DNA of 61,122 nucleotides from an uncultured Ignavibacteriota bacterium (GTDB lineage: Bacteria > Bacteroidota > Ignavibacteria > UBA10030 > UBA8401), in the NCBI GenBank assembly GCA_903861125.1, contig CAIOTF010000050.1:1-61122 (forward strand). Reading direction: 5' to 3'. The translations under genes were made by a program, and so were the position numbers. Shown one piece after another: positions 17,579-25,940 of this stretch. Position 1 is the stretch's first letter. Every line of letters begins with the position of its first letter. A model generated the notes under the pieces. That model ran no database searches. It was not told the DNA's origin and worked only from the letters and a program-made list of their open reading frames with translations.

Positions 17579-17733
17579 TGAATAGTTCCCCCTTATTGAA
17601 AAATTATTGGTCCACAGATGTTATCGATGATATTTAATATAGTAACGTGTAACAGTAACATCAAAATAATGTCTTAGGAATCTACAAAATATGCGCACTT
17701 AATAAGATTGTTTTGTCTGATATTGAGACAGTT

Positions 17734-17895
17734 TCAATTGAACGAGATCTTAAATTTATCCACTGTTTTGTGGAGTTGTTCTGGCTGGAGGTGACTATAC
17801 ATCTGAGTGACCGCTATGCTGCTGTATCCACAAAGTTTCTGAAGTTCATTAATTGATGCTCCGAAACTCACAAGATAGATGCAAAAGATTTTCAT
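17734..17895 (-). pseudogene. C-terminal remnant of a tyrosine recombinase
   Basis: Translation of the minus strand from about 17870 down to the stop at 17734 gives LVSFGASINELQKLCGYSSI followed by AVTQMYSHLQPEQLHKTVDK. That is the characteristic C-terminus of a phage-type integrase, with the catalytic tyrosine in MYSHL. The preceding part looks frameshifted: KSFASIL appears in a neighbouring frame where the family has HTFASxL. No intact N-terminal half lies upstream on this strand. It is therefore a decayed fragment. It points away from the tRNA-Val gene and is on the opposite strand to the truncated integrase at 18387. The remaining sequence from 17896 to 18234 shows no gene. Confidence 0.75.
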
Positions 17896-18234
17896 GTTAA
17901 TAGAAGTGCAGTTTGGATTACGAGATTATTTTTCTGAAAGCATCATGATTTATTTCTCATGTAAGGCAATAGAATCCATTTTACGGCGATAGCTAACCGT
18001 TCCAGTGTGAGTATATCGGGATGAAATAATAAACGGGACATATCAGTCGACCGGGAATGTTTGCACAAGAAAATACCCACAGGAATATTATTAGCTAAAT
18101 GAAATTGCGGTTTGATTTTGAAGGAAGATAATTTTATGTTAAGGGTGTAGTCAACGGTGTAGTACAATGTGATATTTTATACTGTTAGTGAAGTTTCAGT
18201 GTATTTTCGCCCTTTAGATATTAGCGATTTCATT

Positions 18235-18309
18235 GGACGTTTAGCTCAGTTGGTTCAGAGCGTTCGCCTCACACGCGAAAGGTCGTAGGTTCAAGTCCTA
18301 CAACGTCCA
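18235..18309 (+). tRNA. tRNA-Val (anticodon CAC)
   Basis: A full cloverleaf can be drawn. The acceptor stem is GGACGTT/AACGTCC, the D stem GCTC/GAGC, the anticodon stem TTCGC/GCGAA with loop CTCACAC (anticodon CAC), and the T stem GTAGG/CCTAC with loop TTCAAGT. The discriminator base is A and CCA is not encoded. Its 3' part is repeated at 39131, which marks it as the attachment site of the island. Confidence 0.95.
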
Positions 18310-18313
18310 CAAA
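18269..18313 (+). repeat. Left attachment repeat (attL) in tRNA-Val
   Basis: This 45-bp stretch, from the anticodon loop to three bases past the tRNA end, is identical to 39131-39175 in the same orientation. It is the expected footprint of integration into a tRNA 3' end by a tyrosine recombinase. Confidence 0.92.
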
Positions 18314-18354
18314 ATTGACCACTTTTTTTCTAAAAAGTGCTTAAAATAGAGAAG

Positions 18355-18375
18355 TGCTAACAAACTGCTAACAAA
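18355..18375 (+). repeat. Candidate integrase arm sites, left pair
   Basis: TGCTAACAAA occurs twice, at 18355-18364 and 18366-18375, 11 bp apart, between attL and the integrase start. A third copy lies at 39028-39037 beside attR. Such short direct repeats near both att cores are typical of integrase arm-binding sites. Confidence 0.55.
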
Positions 18376-18386
18376 AAAGGTAGCAG

Positions 18387-19145
18387 GTGAGCACTTTTTC
18401 GCTTTTTAAACGGTCAAATGGGATCTACTATTTACTGATGGAAGTAAATGGAAAGCGGCATTGGAAGTCAACGGGAAAGAAATCAAATATTGAAGCGTTA
18501 AAAGTTCTCTCCCAAACAGAACAGAATATTTTCGAATCCACACGGAATATACGTCTTTCTAAATTCATTGAGCAGTTCATGGAATACGCTGAGATGAATT
18601 TTACCAATCGAACAAATATACTTTACGCGATTTCATTTAAACATCTTCTGGCGCTAACCGGCGATGTATTCCTTTCCTCCCTATCTCCCCGCGATATAGA
18701 CCTTTACAAAGTCCATCGCTTGAAAAAGATTGCACCTGTCACAGTGTTCATTGAATTAAGATCATTGAAAGCCGCAATGAATACGGCTGTACGTTGGAAG
18801 CTACTTAAGGATAATCCGTTCCGTGATTCTCGGCCCCCATTCATCCCAGAAAAAGCACCAGTGTTCTTCACCAAATCAGATCTTGATGCATTGCTTCAAT
18901 CAACTAACGATTTATGGTTTAAAGAAATTATTCTCTTTGCGGTTCTTACTGGTATGCGAAGGGGTGAGATTGTGAATCTTAAATGGGATGCTGTTGACTT
19001 GGAAAGAGCACTTATACATGTGCAAAGTACACCAACATTCAAAACGAAGCAGGGAAAAAGAAGAACAATACCAATTAATTCAAACTTAGGCGTGATACAA
19101 GGAAAAACAATATATTTTTCATTAGGCTCCTTTCATTTATCTTAG
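18387..19145 (+). pseudogene. Truncated tyrosine recombinase (island integrase)
   Basis: The 252-residue open frame has the N-terminal SAM-like/core-binding domain (about 45-150) and the start of the catalytic domain. The first catalytic arginine is in LTGMRRGEIVNLKWDAVDL, and the beta-strand TKQGKRRTIPIN follows. After about residue 235 the sequence stops resembling integrases and ends within nine bases of overlap with the converging cargo gene. The H-x-x-R box and catalytic tyrosine are missing, so the product should be inactive. The start is a GTG preceded by AAAAAAGG. Its location directly downstream of the tRNA is the normal place for an island integrase. The break probably reflects a deletion that brought the cargo gene next to it. 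Confidence 0.85.
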
Positions 19146-20663
19146 TAATATCATCTTCCGGATCAAAACGTTTTTCTGATTCTTGAGACGATAAAAATAT
19201 GTCCCCGATGAGACACTACTCATCTCAACTAAAATTGAGTATTTCCCTCTTGCCACATTCTCAGCCAAAACTGTTTTTATCTCTCTTCCAAGAACATCAA
19301 ATATTATTAGCTCTACTTCACTGTTTTCAGAAAGTGAAAAAACTATTGTTGTACTTGCATTGAATGGATTTGGGTAATTTTGATAGAGTTCGAATGTGGT
19401 TGGATTAATTTTATTTTCGGCTACTTTTGTCAAAATGCCAACTTTTCCTGTCCTGCCCGTATGCTGAACTTTAATTCCTCCTGCAACTGTCCAAAATGAA
19501 ATAATAGCACCTCCGTTGTTGTCGGATTCAATATGTTTAACATAAGCATCAAATGGATCGCTGATAACTGCAAAACTGTTTCCCCATTGCGATAGAAACG
19601 AAGTATCTACTGATTGCGCATACATATAATCCGTCAAAAAACCGATTTTCCCTTTTGAATTAAAAAAATATCTACCCGCTAATCCTTTTATGAGCATTCC
19701 TCGTTCACCTCCAATAAAACCGTTCCTTGAAATTCGTTTTACAAAAGTATAAGCCGTGTCCCCGTTGTCATAATATGATCCATAATGAAAAATATTTCCC
19801 GTCCCGTCCGGTAAATACGGATAATCAACATTTAAATATTCAACATTGTTGTCATCTCGAGCTTCAAAAGAAGTCGTCCACAAGGTGTCCCAATCTTTTA
19901 CAAGTTTAACAATCCTTACTTTTGTCAAATGCCCTAATGAATCGGTCACAAAAGATAAAAGTTGTACATTAAATGAGGTAGTATCAGTTTCTTGCACAAA
20001 AATATCAGAACGTAGAAACGTGCTATCGGCATCGCTTATTACACCGTTTAGATCAACAAATTTATCTTTTGCTTTCGAAGAAAATGTCAGTGATTTCTCG
20101 CCTAATCTCCCCACAATACTTGCACTTAATGAATTTTGCACATTACTTGAATCAATCATTGCTACCCACAACTTTCTCCCAGTGCTATCGTAACGCAAGA
20201 CGTTTACTCTTTGCTGTGATCCGTCAAACCAATTATAGAGTGCTATAAAACCATTCTTACCATCAGTTATTGCGGTGGTAATATTACCTGAAGGAATTAT
20301 CATTTTACCACCTACTCCCCAGCGCAAATTGCCATTCTTATCAACCCTTTGCGCTTGCGTCCCTACAATTGCGTAAATCCCCCCGTCATCATCAGGGAGA
20401 AAAACCCTCAATCCGCTTATTGGTGGAAACAAAGTTACATACGGAAGCCATTGTTTAAAACCATACGGATCGAGTTTTTGCATCCATATCTCGTTATTGT
20501 CTCCAATACCGATGATGATCGAACTGCCGTTAGGATACGACACGATGTCGCTGTAAAATCCCGGGCAGGCAAAAAGAGCGTCTTTAGTGTAAGGAGTGGT
20601 AGACCATTGCGAAAATGCAAGAATGGGGAAAACAAATAAGAGAGGAGAATAAATTGTTTTCAT
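19137..20663 (-). CDS. Secreted T9SS cargo protein, probable beta-propeller
   Basis: This 508-residue protein has a signal peptide (SPLLFVFPILAFSQW) and a type A sorting domain at the end (NYPNPFNASTTIVFSL, FDVLGREI, SSGTYFYRL). The body contains repeated strands with D-x-N-G and W motifs, such as VDKNGNLRWGVGG and YDSTGRKLWVAMI, the pattern of PQQ-like or NHL-like propeller blades in extracellular proteins of this group. No enzyme motif is visible. Its 3' end converges on the broken integrase with a 9-bp overlap. No strong Shine-Dalgarno sequence is seen before the ATG. A binding or structural role on the cell surface is inferred. Confidence 0.8.
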   Translation of the reverse strand: MKTIYSPLLFVFPILAFSQWSTTPYTKDALFACPGFYSDIVSYPNGSSIIIGIGDNNEIWMQKLDPYGFKQWLPYVTLFPPISGLRVFLPDDDGGIYAIVGTQAQRVDKNGNLRWGVGGKMIIPSGNITTAITDGKNGFIALYNWFDGSQQRVNVLRYDSTGRKLWVAMIDSSNVQNSLSASIVGRLGEKSLTFSSKAKDKFVDLNGVISDADSTFLRSDIFVQETDTTSFNVQLLSFVTDSLGHLTKVRIVKLVKDWDTLWTTSFEARDDNNVEYLNVDYPYLPDGTGNIFHYGSYYDNGDTAYTFVKRISRNGFIGGERGMLIKGLAGRYFFNSKGKIGFLTDYMYAQSVDTSFLSQWGNSFAVISDPFDAYVKHIESDNNGGAIISFWTVAGGIKVQHTGRTGKVGILTKVAENKINPTTFELYQNYPNPFNASTTIVFSLSENSEVELIIFDVLGREIKTVLAENVARGKYSILVEMSSVSSGTYFYRLKNQKNVLIRKMILLR

Positions 20664-21559
20664 ATTATGTGATTCTATGCCTATAATAGTCTAAGACAAA
20701 TGTACTCATATTATTGATTGCTTGTTCGATCGGATTACTCCATTCTAAATACATATATCCAAAATAATATTTTAGGGAGCCGATTATTAATCGGTCACAA
20801 GATATATTTGTCTCATTTTGTTTTTAATAACCGTATTAAATTGCAATTAATCTTCTCGAATTTGAGACTCGCCACTTTCGAGGTTAAAAATGGGTTAAGA
20901 ATGGATTGCTACATCTAGCACTTTGTCATGTTGCACACTCCCTAGAGCGTTGACAAGATGACAAAATGGGGTGCAGATGGGTCTTCGGAAGGCCACAAAA
21001 TAGGTCTCGGTACGTCTTGAACATATCTCGGAAGGGTCTTAGAACATCCTCAGAAGGTGTCGGAGGTATCTCTGGCACATCTAAAAGCATGACAAGTATA
21101 ATGACAAACACATGTCAAAATAGGTCGGCTGTAAGTTGTTTGTTTAATACCATTTGAGAGAATTGAGTGTTCAGTTTTGCTGTCCAAATTGAACATATAT
21201 CCTCAATTCTCGTTTCCAAATTGAAGTTTTATCCCAAAACTCGACAACATTTTGAACATTTATCCTCGGTTGTCGATGCCAAAATGAATGTTTATCCTCG
21301 AATCACGATAACGTTATAACATTTCGTCTCAACTTCCGTTGCCAAAATGAACATTTGTACTCAATTCCCACTCCAAACCTACCAATGAGCCATCCTTCTA
21401 AATCCGGAAATTTAAAATTTGGGAATCGTTTTATAGGATGGAATTCAAAAAATTATAAAAATATTCTGGCATTACCTGTGTCGATGGATTCCCGTCGTCT
21501 CTCGAAGTAGGAGCTACTCCTGAATCTCCTGTAGGGGGTTAAAGGTTGGGACCCATTTT
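20664..21559. other. Long gene-free spacer with degenerate repeats
   Basis: No convincing gene is present in this stretch of nearly 900 bp. The first part is A+T-rich. From about 20930 to 21110 a G-rich segment carries loose repeats of GGTCTTCGGAAGG-like words. From 21180 to 21370 a second, different degenerate repeat follows (separate entry). The last part (21480-21560) contains TAGGAGCTACTCCT, a small hairpin, before the 95-bp repeat. Confidence 0.5.
21180..21370. repeat. Degenerate tandem repeat, unit about 30-34 bp
   Basis: About six imperfect units follow each other, each containing a version of CCAAAATGAACATTTATCCTC and ending near CAATTCTCGTT. Examples are CCAAATTGAACATATATCCTC, CCAAAATGAATGTTTATCCTC and CCAAAATGAACATTTGTACTC. 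There is no constant spacer and copies diverge strongly, so this is not a CRISPR array. Its function is unknown. Confidence 0.6.
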
Positions 21560-21654
21560 GGTCCTCTTTCGAAAGCAGCAACCTCCCCGCCGAATAGCGG
21601 GAAGGCTTTTAACATTATTATTTCAACAGCATTAATTTCTTTACTCCAACATAA
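21560..21654. repeat. 95-bp repeat, copy 1 (gene 3' end plus terminator)
   Basis: This 95-bp stretch is identical to 24003-24097. It covers GGTCCTCTTTCGAAAG, a GC-rich hairpin and the last 37 bases of the cargo coding sequence at 21618. Perfect identity across non-coding DNA points to recent duplication or gene conversion. Confidence 0.85.
21582..21605 (-). terminator. Terminator of cargo gene at 21.6 kb
   Basis: On the minus strand CCTTCCCGC-TATTCG-GCGGGGAGG forms a 9-bp stem with one U-G pair. It is followed by TTGCTGCTTTC, which is only moderately T-rich. It starts 13 bases after the stop codon. Confidence 0.6.
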
Positions 21655-23921
21655 TTGCCCGTAGTGAGTTTGTAAAAATAAATACCGCTCGAAACATCTT
21701 TCGCATTCCAGACTGCATCATGATATCCAGCAGATTGTTCAGCATTTATAAGATTAGCAACTTCTTGACCAAGTATATTGTACACTTTTAAAGATACTTT
21801 ACTTAATAGTAGTAAATTATATTGAATCGTCGTCGTGGGATTAAATGGATTAGGATAATTTTGAAATAGCTCATATGATTTTACGATCTGTGATTGATCA
21901 TTGCCTGCAGACGTTGGTATTGTGGCCGTCGTAAATCCATAAATACCATCGATGATTGTAACGGCATAAGTAGTAGACGTTGTAACTCCGGAACTCTTCA
22001 TTAACGTGTTTGTTGTATCGTCAACAGCATTCAAGAAATTTATTCCGACTCCTTTCAGGCCTACGTACTTCCACGTTGTACCGTTATCCGATGTAAAGTA
22101 AACACCTTGGTTGGAACCCCCCGCGAAAAACGCCGCCCAAATAACTCCGTTTCTATCTACTGTTAAGGGGTACGGCGACGGCGTAGAACCGATCGTTGTT
22201 GGAAGCGGCGTCTCAGTCCAGATACTGCCATTGTATCGCCAGATTTTATCTGGACTAGAAAAAGCTTTTACAATAATATTTCCGTCTTGATCGCTCGACA
22301 ATATACCATCGCCCGCGGCAAGGATGCTGGTGTTAACAATTTTCCATGCGGAATCGCTCGACGCTTTGCTGTAGATAAACAGCTTAAGACTTCCCGAAAA
22401 TACCGTTCTGCTTAAATAAATAATTCCTTTCTTGTTATTCAAGGTGACGGTTTTTATATATTGATTTGCCTGCATGCCCAATCCTGCAGTATCGAGCTTC
22501 CACGCTTGTCCCGGTTTTTTTGTTAAGAATCTGGCGTTACCCCCTAAATATTGTGTGCCTTGTCTGTCTACCCAAAAATCATAGGTCTGTGTTCCTGTAC
22601 TAATTCCCAATGATTTAAATCCGGCGGTGTCCGAAATCCACGTGCTGCCGTAATCCGTTGATTTAACGGTATAAAAGAGCCACGAAGATGGCCCGGTCTT
22701 GATCGGAAGATTTCCATAAACATTCCCCGCAGAGTCGGATGTTAATACGTTCACACCATTGAGAAATCCTTGTTTTGGAAATACTTTTTCCCAAAGCGTG
22801 TCTCCGGAGGCAACACGATAGATGCCAAGATTAGTGGAGATGAAATAATAATTTCCCCCCTTCACGACACCCGTATAAAAATTATGTGCCCTTGATTGAT
22901 TACTTCTGGGAGAAAACACCCAACGTGTACCATAATCTGTACTTTGAAACATGCCATATCTTGTCGCAGCATAAAGAATGGAATCACCGCTTATTGAATT
23001 CACAATTTTGGTGCCCGAAGGAAGATACTCTTGTACCTTGATAGAATCTCCGATAGAAATCCAAGGTGGCGTTAAATTGGAAAGCCGGAATATCATATCC
23101 CACCCAACAGCATAAATATTTCCAAAGGCATCATCTCCAAATGAAGTAATCGTTTGAGTTATGCCGGAAGAAATATCACTCCAACTTGATCCTCGGTCTG
23201 TAGAAACAAAAACCTGTCCCGGTCTGCTTACGAATATCTTATTTTTGCGATCTACAAAGATACTGTATGCATTTTGAAATGGTGCAGGGAGCAGAGCGGC
23301 TTTCCGCCAGATATTTGAATCCGGATGTTGGGAGAAAATACCTTGACTGGTGGAGATCCATCCATAATAATTCGTATCAATTGAAATATCTGTCGTGGTT
23401 AATTTACTAATGTTAATAGAGTCGATCGCCCATGTTTTTACTGTATCCCAACTAGCAAAGACACTGCTGTTCTTTAAGACATACACCGCGTCGCCAATAA
23501 TTTTTTGAGCATTGGCAAGTATGGAGATCGGGATAGGCGTTGCTGTGTGCCATGGGTCACGAAACGGTATACTGTTTGGATCATAATATAGAATTACGAC
23601 GTTTCCGTTTGAAAGTAAAATCAATATTTTTGTTCCGTCATCAGCTTTAAAGCTTGCTGAAACGATTCTTGTCTCATTTGGTGCTGTATAAGTATAAGCA
23701 TGTTTATTTACACCATCATAGAACAATACATATACAGTTACGTGTTTTTCCGTTCTGGTCAGGATCATTCTTCTATCAGTTTTATGAGGGGCTGTTGAAC
23801 GAGCCACTTCTAGACTAAATTCGCCGACCAACGCTTTTGCGGCAACCTCAAGACCTTGCGCCAATCCATTCTGGGAAAGAATATATGAAAGCGAACAAAT
23901 TAGAACAAAATATTTTCGCAT
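21618..23921 (-). CDS. BNR/sortilin-type propeller protein, T9SS cargo
   Basis: This 767-residue secreted protein has a signal peptide (YFVLICSLSYILSQNGLAQ). A long beta-propeller body carries many BNR/Asp-box motifs of the form S-x-D-x-G-x-T-W: STDRGSSWSDIS, STDYGTRWVFS, STDYGSTWIS and TSDNGTTWKYV. A type A sorting domain follows (NYPNPFNPTTTIQYNLL, YNILGQEV, SSGIYFYKL). Asp-box propellers occur in sialidases and in non-enzymatic sortilin-like proteins; no sialidase active-site arginine triad is evident, so binding is more likely than catalysis. The start has CGGAGGACGTATG. Its last 37 bases are shared exactly with the next cargo gene. Confidence 0.85.
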   Translation of the reverse strand: MRKYFVLICSLSYILSQNGLAQGLEVAAKALVGEFSLEVARSTAPHKTDRRMILTRTEKHVTVYVLFYDGVNKHAYTYTAPNETRIVSASFKADDGTKILILLSNGNVVILYYDPNSIPFRDPWHTATPIPISILANAQKIIGDAVYVLKNSSVFASWDTVKTWAIDSINISKLTTTDISIDTNYYGWISTSQGIFSQHPDSNIWRKAALLPAPFQNAYSIFVDRKNKIFVSRPGQVFVSTDRGSSWSDISSGITQTITSFGDDAFGNIYAVGWDMIFRLSNLTPPWISIGDSIKVQEYLPSGTKIVNSISGDSILYAATRYGMFQSTDYGTRWVFSPRSNQSRAHNFYTGVVKGGNYYFISTNLGIYRVASGDTLWEKVFPKQGFLNGVNVLTSDSAGNVYGNLPIKTGPSSWLFYTVKSTDYGSTWISDTAGFKSLGISTGTQTYDFWVDRQGTQYLGGNARFLTKKPGQAWKLDTAGLGMQANQYIKTVTLNNKKGIIYLSRTVFSGSLKLFIYSKASSDSAWKIVNTSILAAGDGILSSDQDGNIIVKAFSSPDKIWRYNGSIWTETPLPTTIGSTPSPYPLTVDRNGVIWAAFFAGGSNQGVYFTSDNGTTWKYVGLKGVGINFLNAVDDTTNTLMKSSGVTTSTTYAVTIIDGIYGFTTATIPTSAGNDQSQIVKSYELFQNYPNPFNPTTTIQYNLLLLSKVSLKVYNILGQEVANLINAEQSAGYHDAVWNAKDVSSGIYFYKLTTGNYVGVKKLMLLK

Positions 23922-24002
23922 ACGTCCTCCGATTGAAAAAATAAATATAAATACTCTTTAGTTATCGTCATCGACAGAATCTACTTTTGGGTCCCATATT
24001 TG

Positions 24003-24097
24003 GGTCCTCTTTCGAAAGCAGCAACCTCCCCGCCGAATAGCGGGAAGGCTTTTAACATTATTATTTCAACAGCATTAATTTCTTTACTCCAACATAA
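24003..24097. repeat. 95-bp repeat, copy 2
   Basis: Identical to 21560-21654. It spans the end of the esterase gene, its terminator and GGTCCTCTTTCGAAAG. Just upstream on the plus strand GGGTCCCAT also resembles GGGACCCAT before copy 1. Confidence 0.85.
24025..24048 (-). terminator. Terminator of the four-gene cargo operon
   Basis: The same CCTTCCCGC-TATTCG-GCGGGGAGG hairpin as at 21582 begins 12 bases beyond the stop at 24061. It would end the transcript running from 32340. Confidence 0.6.
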
Positions 24098-25926
24098 CTT
24101 CCTGCTTGCAGTTTGTAAAAATAAATTCCTGAACTAAATCCAGAGGCATTCCACGGCACTTCCTTCCATCCCGCAGATTGTACTTCGTTCAAAAGCGTAG
24201 CGATCTCTCTTCCGAGCAGATCGTAGACGCTGAGTTTTACGTTTGCCGATGATGGAAGCGAATATCGAATTGTTGTTGACGGATTGAAGGGGTTGGGGTA
24301 ATTTTGTTCAAGAGAAAAATCTGTTGGAAGCTTGGTGTCCGGAATACCCACACCTGTTGGTTGAATCCGGATCGAAACCGTATCGGTCCATGCCGGAATA
24401 CCTTCGCTGGAAATGGTAAGAAGTAATCGGACAGTTGTTGTTGATGGGCATTGCGGATTGATTTTCACTTCTTGTCGAAAAACACCAAGACTGTCCTTAC
24501 CGGGGGGAAGGTTTCCATAAAATATTGTTGATGTTATCCCCAAGCTAATCATAGTATCCATTGTCGCTACCGTAGTTCCCACATTCCTCACCGTATCAAC
24601 AGTTCCAATATTGCCGAGACGGAATTTCAAACGAAATATATCTCCTGGATTTGGAATTGTATCCGTGGAGGTAAAGACAGCGTTTATAAATTTTACAGGA
24701 CCGTTGGTAAAAAAATATTTGGGTTGTGGCAGAATATGGTATGTACCCCCTTCTGTAAGATCATCAGTCCGTATATTGACGGTGAATCTGTTTTCGGCTG
24801 ATGGAGCAAGAAAGCGGCATCCCCAAATGCTGTCGCCGGGATTTCCGTCTCTATGTAAACCATCATTATATAAGGATACGCTGTCATATCTCAAACCTGA
24901 TACATAATCTATCAATGCAGTGAGCTTGGTTTCGTGCTTCAATGGATTGGAAACGGTGACATTAAGATAGATGCTATCCATGCCAGGACGATAATATGAT
25001 TGATTTAATTTGGCATTGTTCGACGATACTGTAAATCGAGTGTTGATAGCGGGAAATTGTTTGAAGAAATTCCATATCTCTGTAATGGCATCAATGTCGC
25101 GGTTGATGACAGTTGCGCCATTGTATGTAGGCGAACCGGGCCACTCGTGTCCGCCGCCAATAATTCTATAATGGACTACTTGAGATGTATTTGTGGATGA
25201 ACGGAAAATATATTTCACAACCGTCGATTGATCGTTCGGGTTTATATCCGGAATTGATAACATTTCTGCCGGTAAGAAGCAAAAACTCTTGTTCCGCAAA
25301 AATTCTATGGTCGAATCGACAGAAAACAGACCTGTTTTCCCACCATAATACGGAAGTAAATTATCACTGGTGCCGTTAATTGTAAGGACCGGAACGGGTC
25401 TTGTCGTGTTGTAGGATGCGGCAGTACTGTTTGTCAAAACACCTGAAACACTTGCTGCCGATGCAATTCGATTCCCCAGCAGACCTGCGAGTTTCAGGCT
25501 CATAAAACCACCGTTGGAATTACCGCAAACATACACCCTTGAGGTATCAATTTTGTACTTAGAAATAAGAGAATCAATGATCAGAGAAATGAATCCAACG
25601 TCATCGACATTTGGAGTTGGCCAACCCGGATTATCTCCGAGTCCGCTATTCCAGCGTTTGTCAAACGCGTCCGGATAGATAGTAATGAAGCCGACGCTGT
25701 CACCGAGAATATGCGAATGATGATATGTTCGGGCTTCATTAGATGATCCGCCATACCCGTAAAGATTAAAGACAACCGGTAATCCTGCTTGAGCTCCTCG
25801 ACTTTGAGGCAGATAAACGTAACAATCCCTCGCATTTCCTTCCCAAAGGAAATCCCATCGCTCTTGTGAAAACAATAACGGACTGTATAAAAGAACCACA
25901 TGTAAAACAATAAGAAATTGTTTCAT
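24061..25926 (-). CDS. Secreted CE1-type esterase (PHB depolymerase/feruloyl esterase-like), T9SS cargo
   Basis: This 621-residue protein has a signal peptide (LIVLHVVLLYSPLLFS) and an alpha/beta-hydrolase domain of the LpqC/polyhydroxybutyrate-depolymerase type. The nucleophile elbow is CGNSNGG (Ser about 137), with acid candidate GTSDNLLPY (Asp about 188) and catalytic His in GGGHEWPG (about 260). A middle domain of about 270 residues with Ig-like character follows, then a type A sorting domain. The expected reaction is ester hydrolysis on extracellular polymers such as acetylated or feruloylated polysaccharide or polyesters; the exact substrate cannot be told. The start has TGGAGGTCGTATG. 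It lies 14 bp after the serine hydrolase gene and is last in the operon. Confidence 0.85.
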   Translation of the reverse strand: MKQFLIVLHVVLLYSPLLFSQERWDFLWEGNARDCYVYLPQSRGAQAGLPVVFNLYGYGGSSNEARTYHHSHILGDSVGFITIYPDAFDKRWNSGLGDNPGWPTPNVDDVGFISLIIDSLISKYKIDTSRVYVCGNSNGGFMSLKLAGLLGNRIASAASVSGVLTNSTAASYNTTRPVPVLTINGTSDNLLPYYGGKTGLFSVDSTIEFLRNKSFCFLPAEMLSIPDINPNDQSTVVKYIFRSSTNTSQVVHYRIIGGGHEWPGSPTYNGATVINRDIDAITEIWNFFKQFPAINTRFTVSSNNAKLNQSYYRPGMDSIYLNVTVSNPLKHETKLTALIDYVSGLRYDSVSLYNDGLHRDGNPGDSIWGCRFLAPSAENRFTVNIRTDDLTEGGTYHILPQPKYFFTNGPVKFINAVFTSTDTIPNPGDIFRLKFRLGNIGTVDTVRNVGTTVATMDTMISLGITSTIFYGNLPPGKDSLGVFRQEVKINPQCPSTTTVRLLLTISSEGIPAWTDTVSIRIQPTGVGIPDTKLPTDFSLEQNYPNPFNPSTTIRYSLPSSANVKLSVYDLLGREIATLLNEVQSAGWKEVPWNASGFSSGIYFYKLQAGSYVGVKKLMLLK

Positions 25927-25940
25927 ACGACCTCCAATAA

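Noticed and set aside
17943-18167. 74-residue minus-strand frame between integrase remnant and tRNA
   Set aside because: No homology signal, no ribosome binding site, and it does not continue the integrase remnant in any frame.
21180-21370. Possible CRISPR array
   Set aside because: Repeats diverge strongly, have no unique spacers of constant length, and there are no cas genes in the window.
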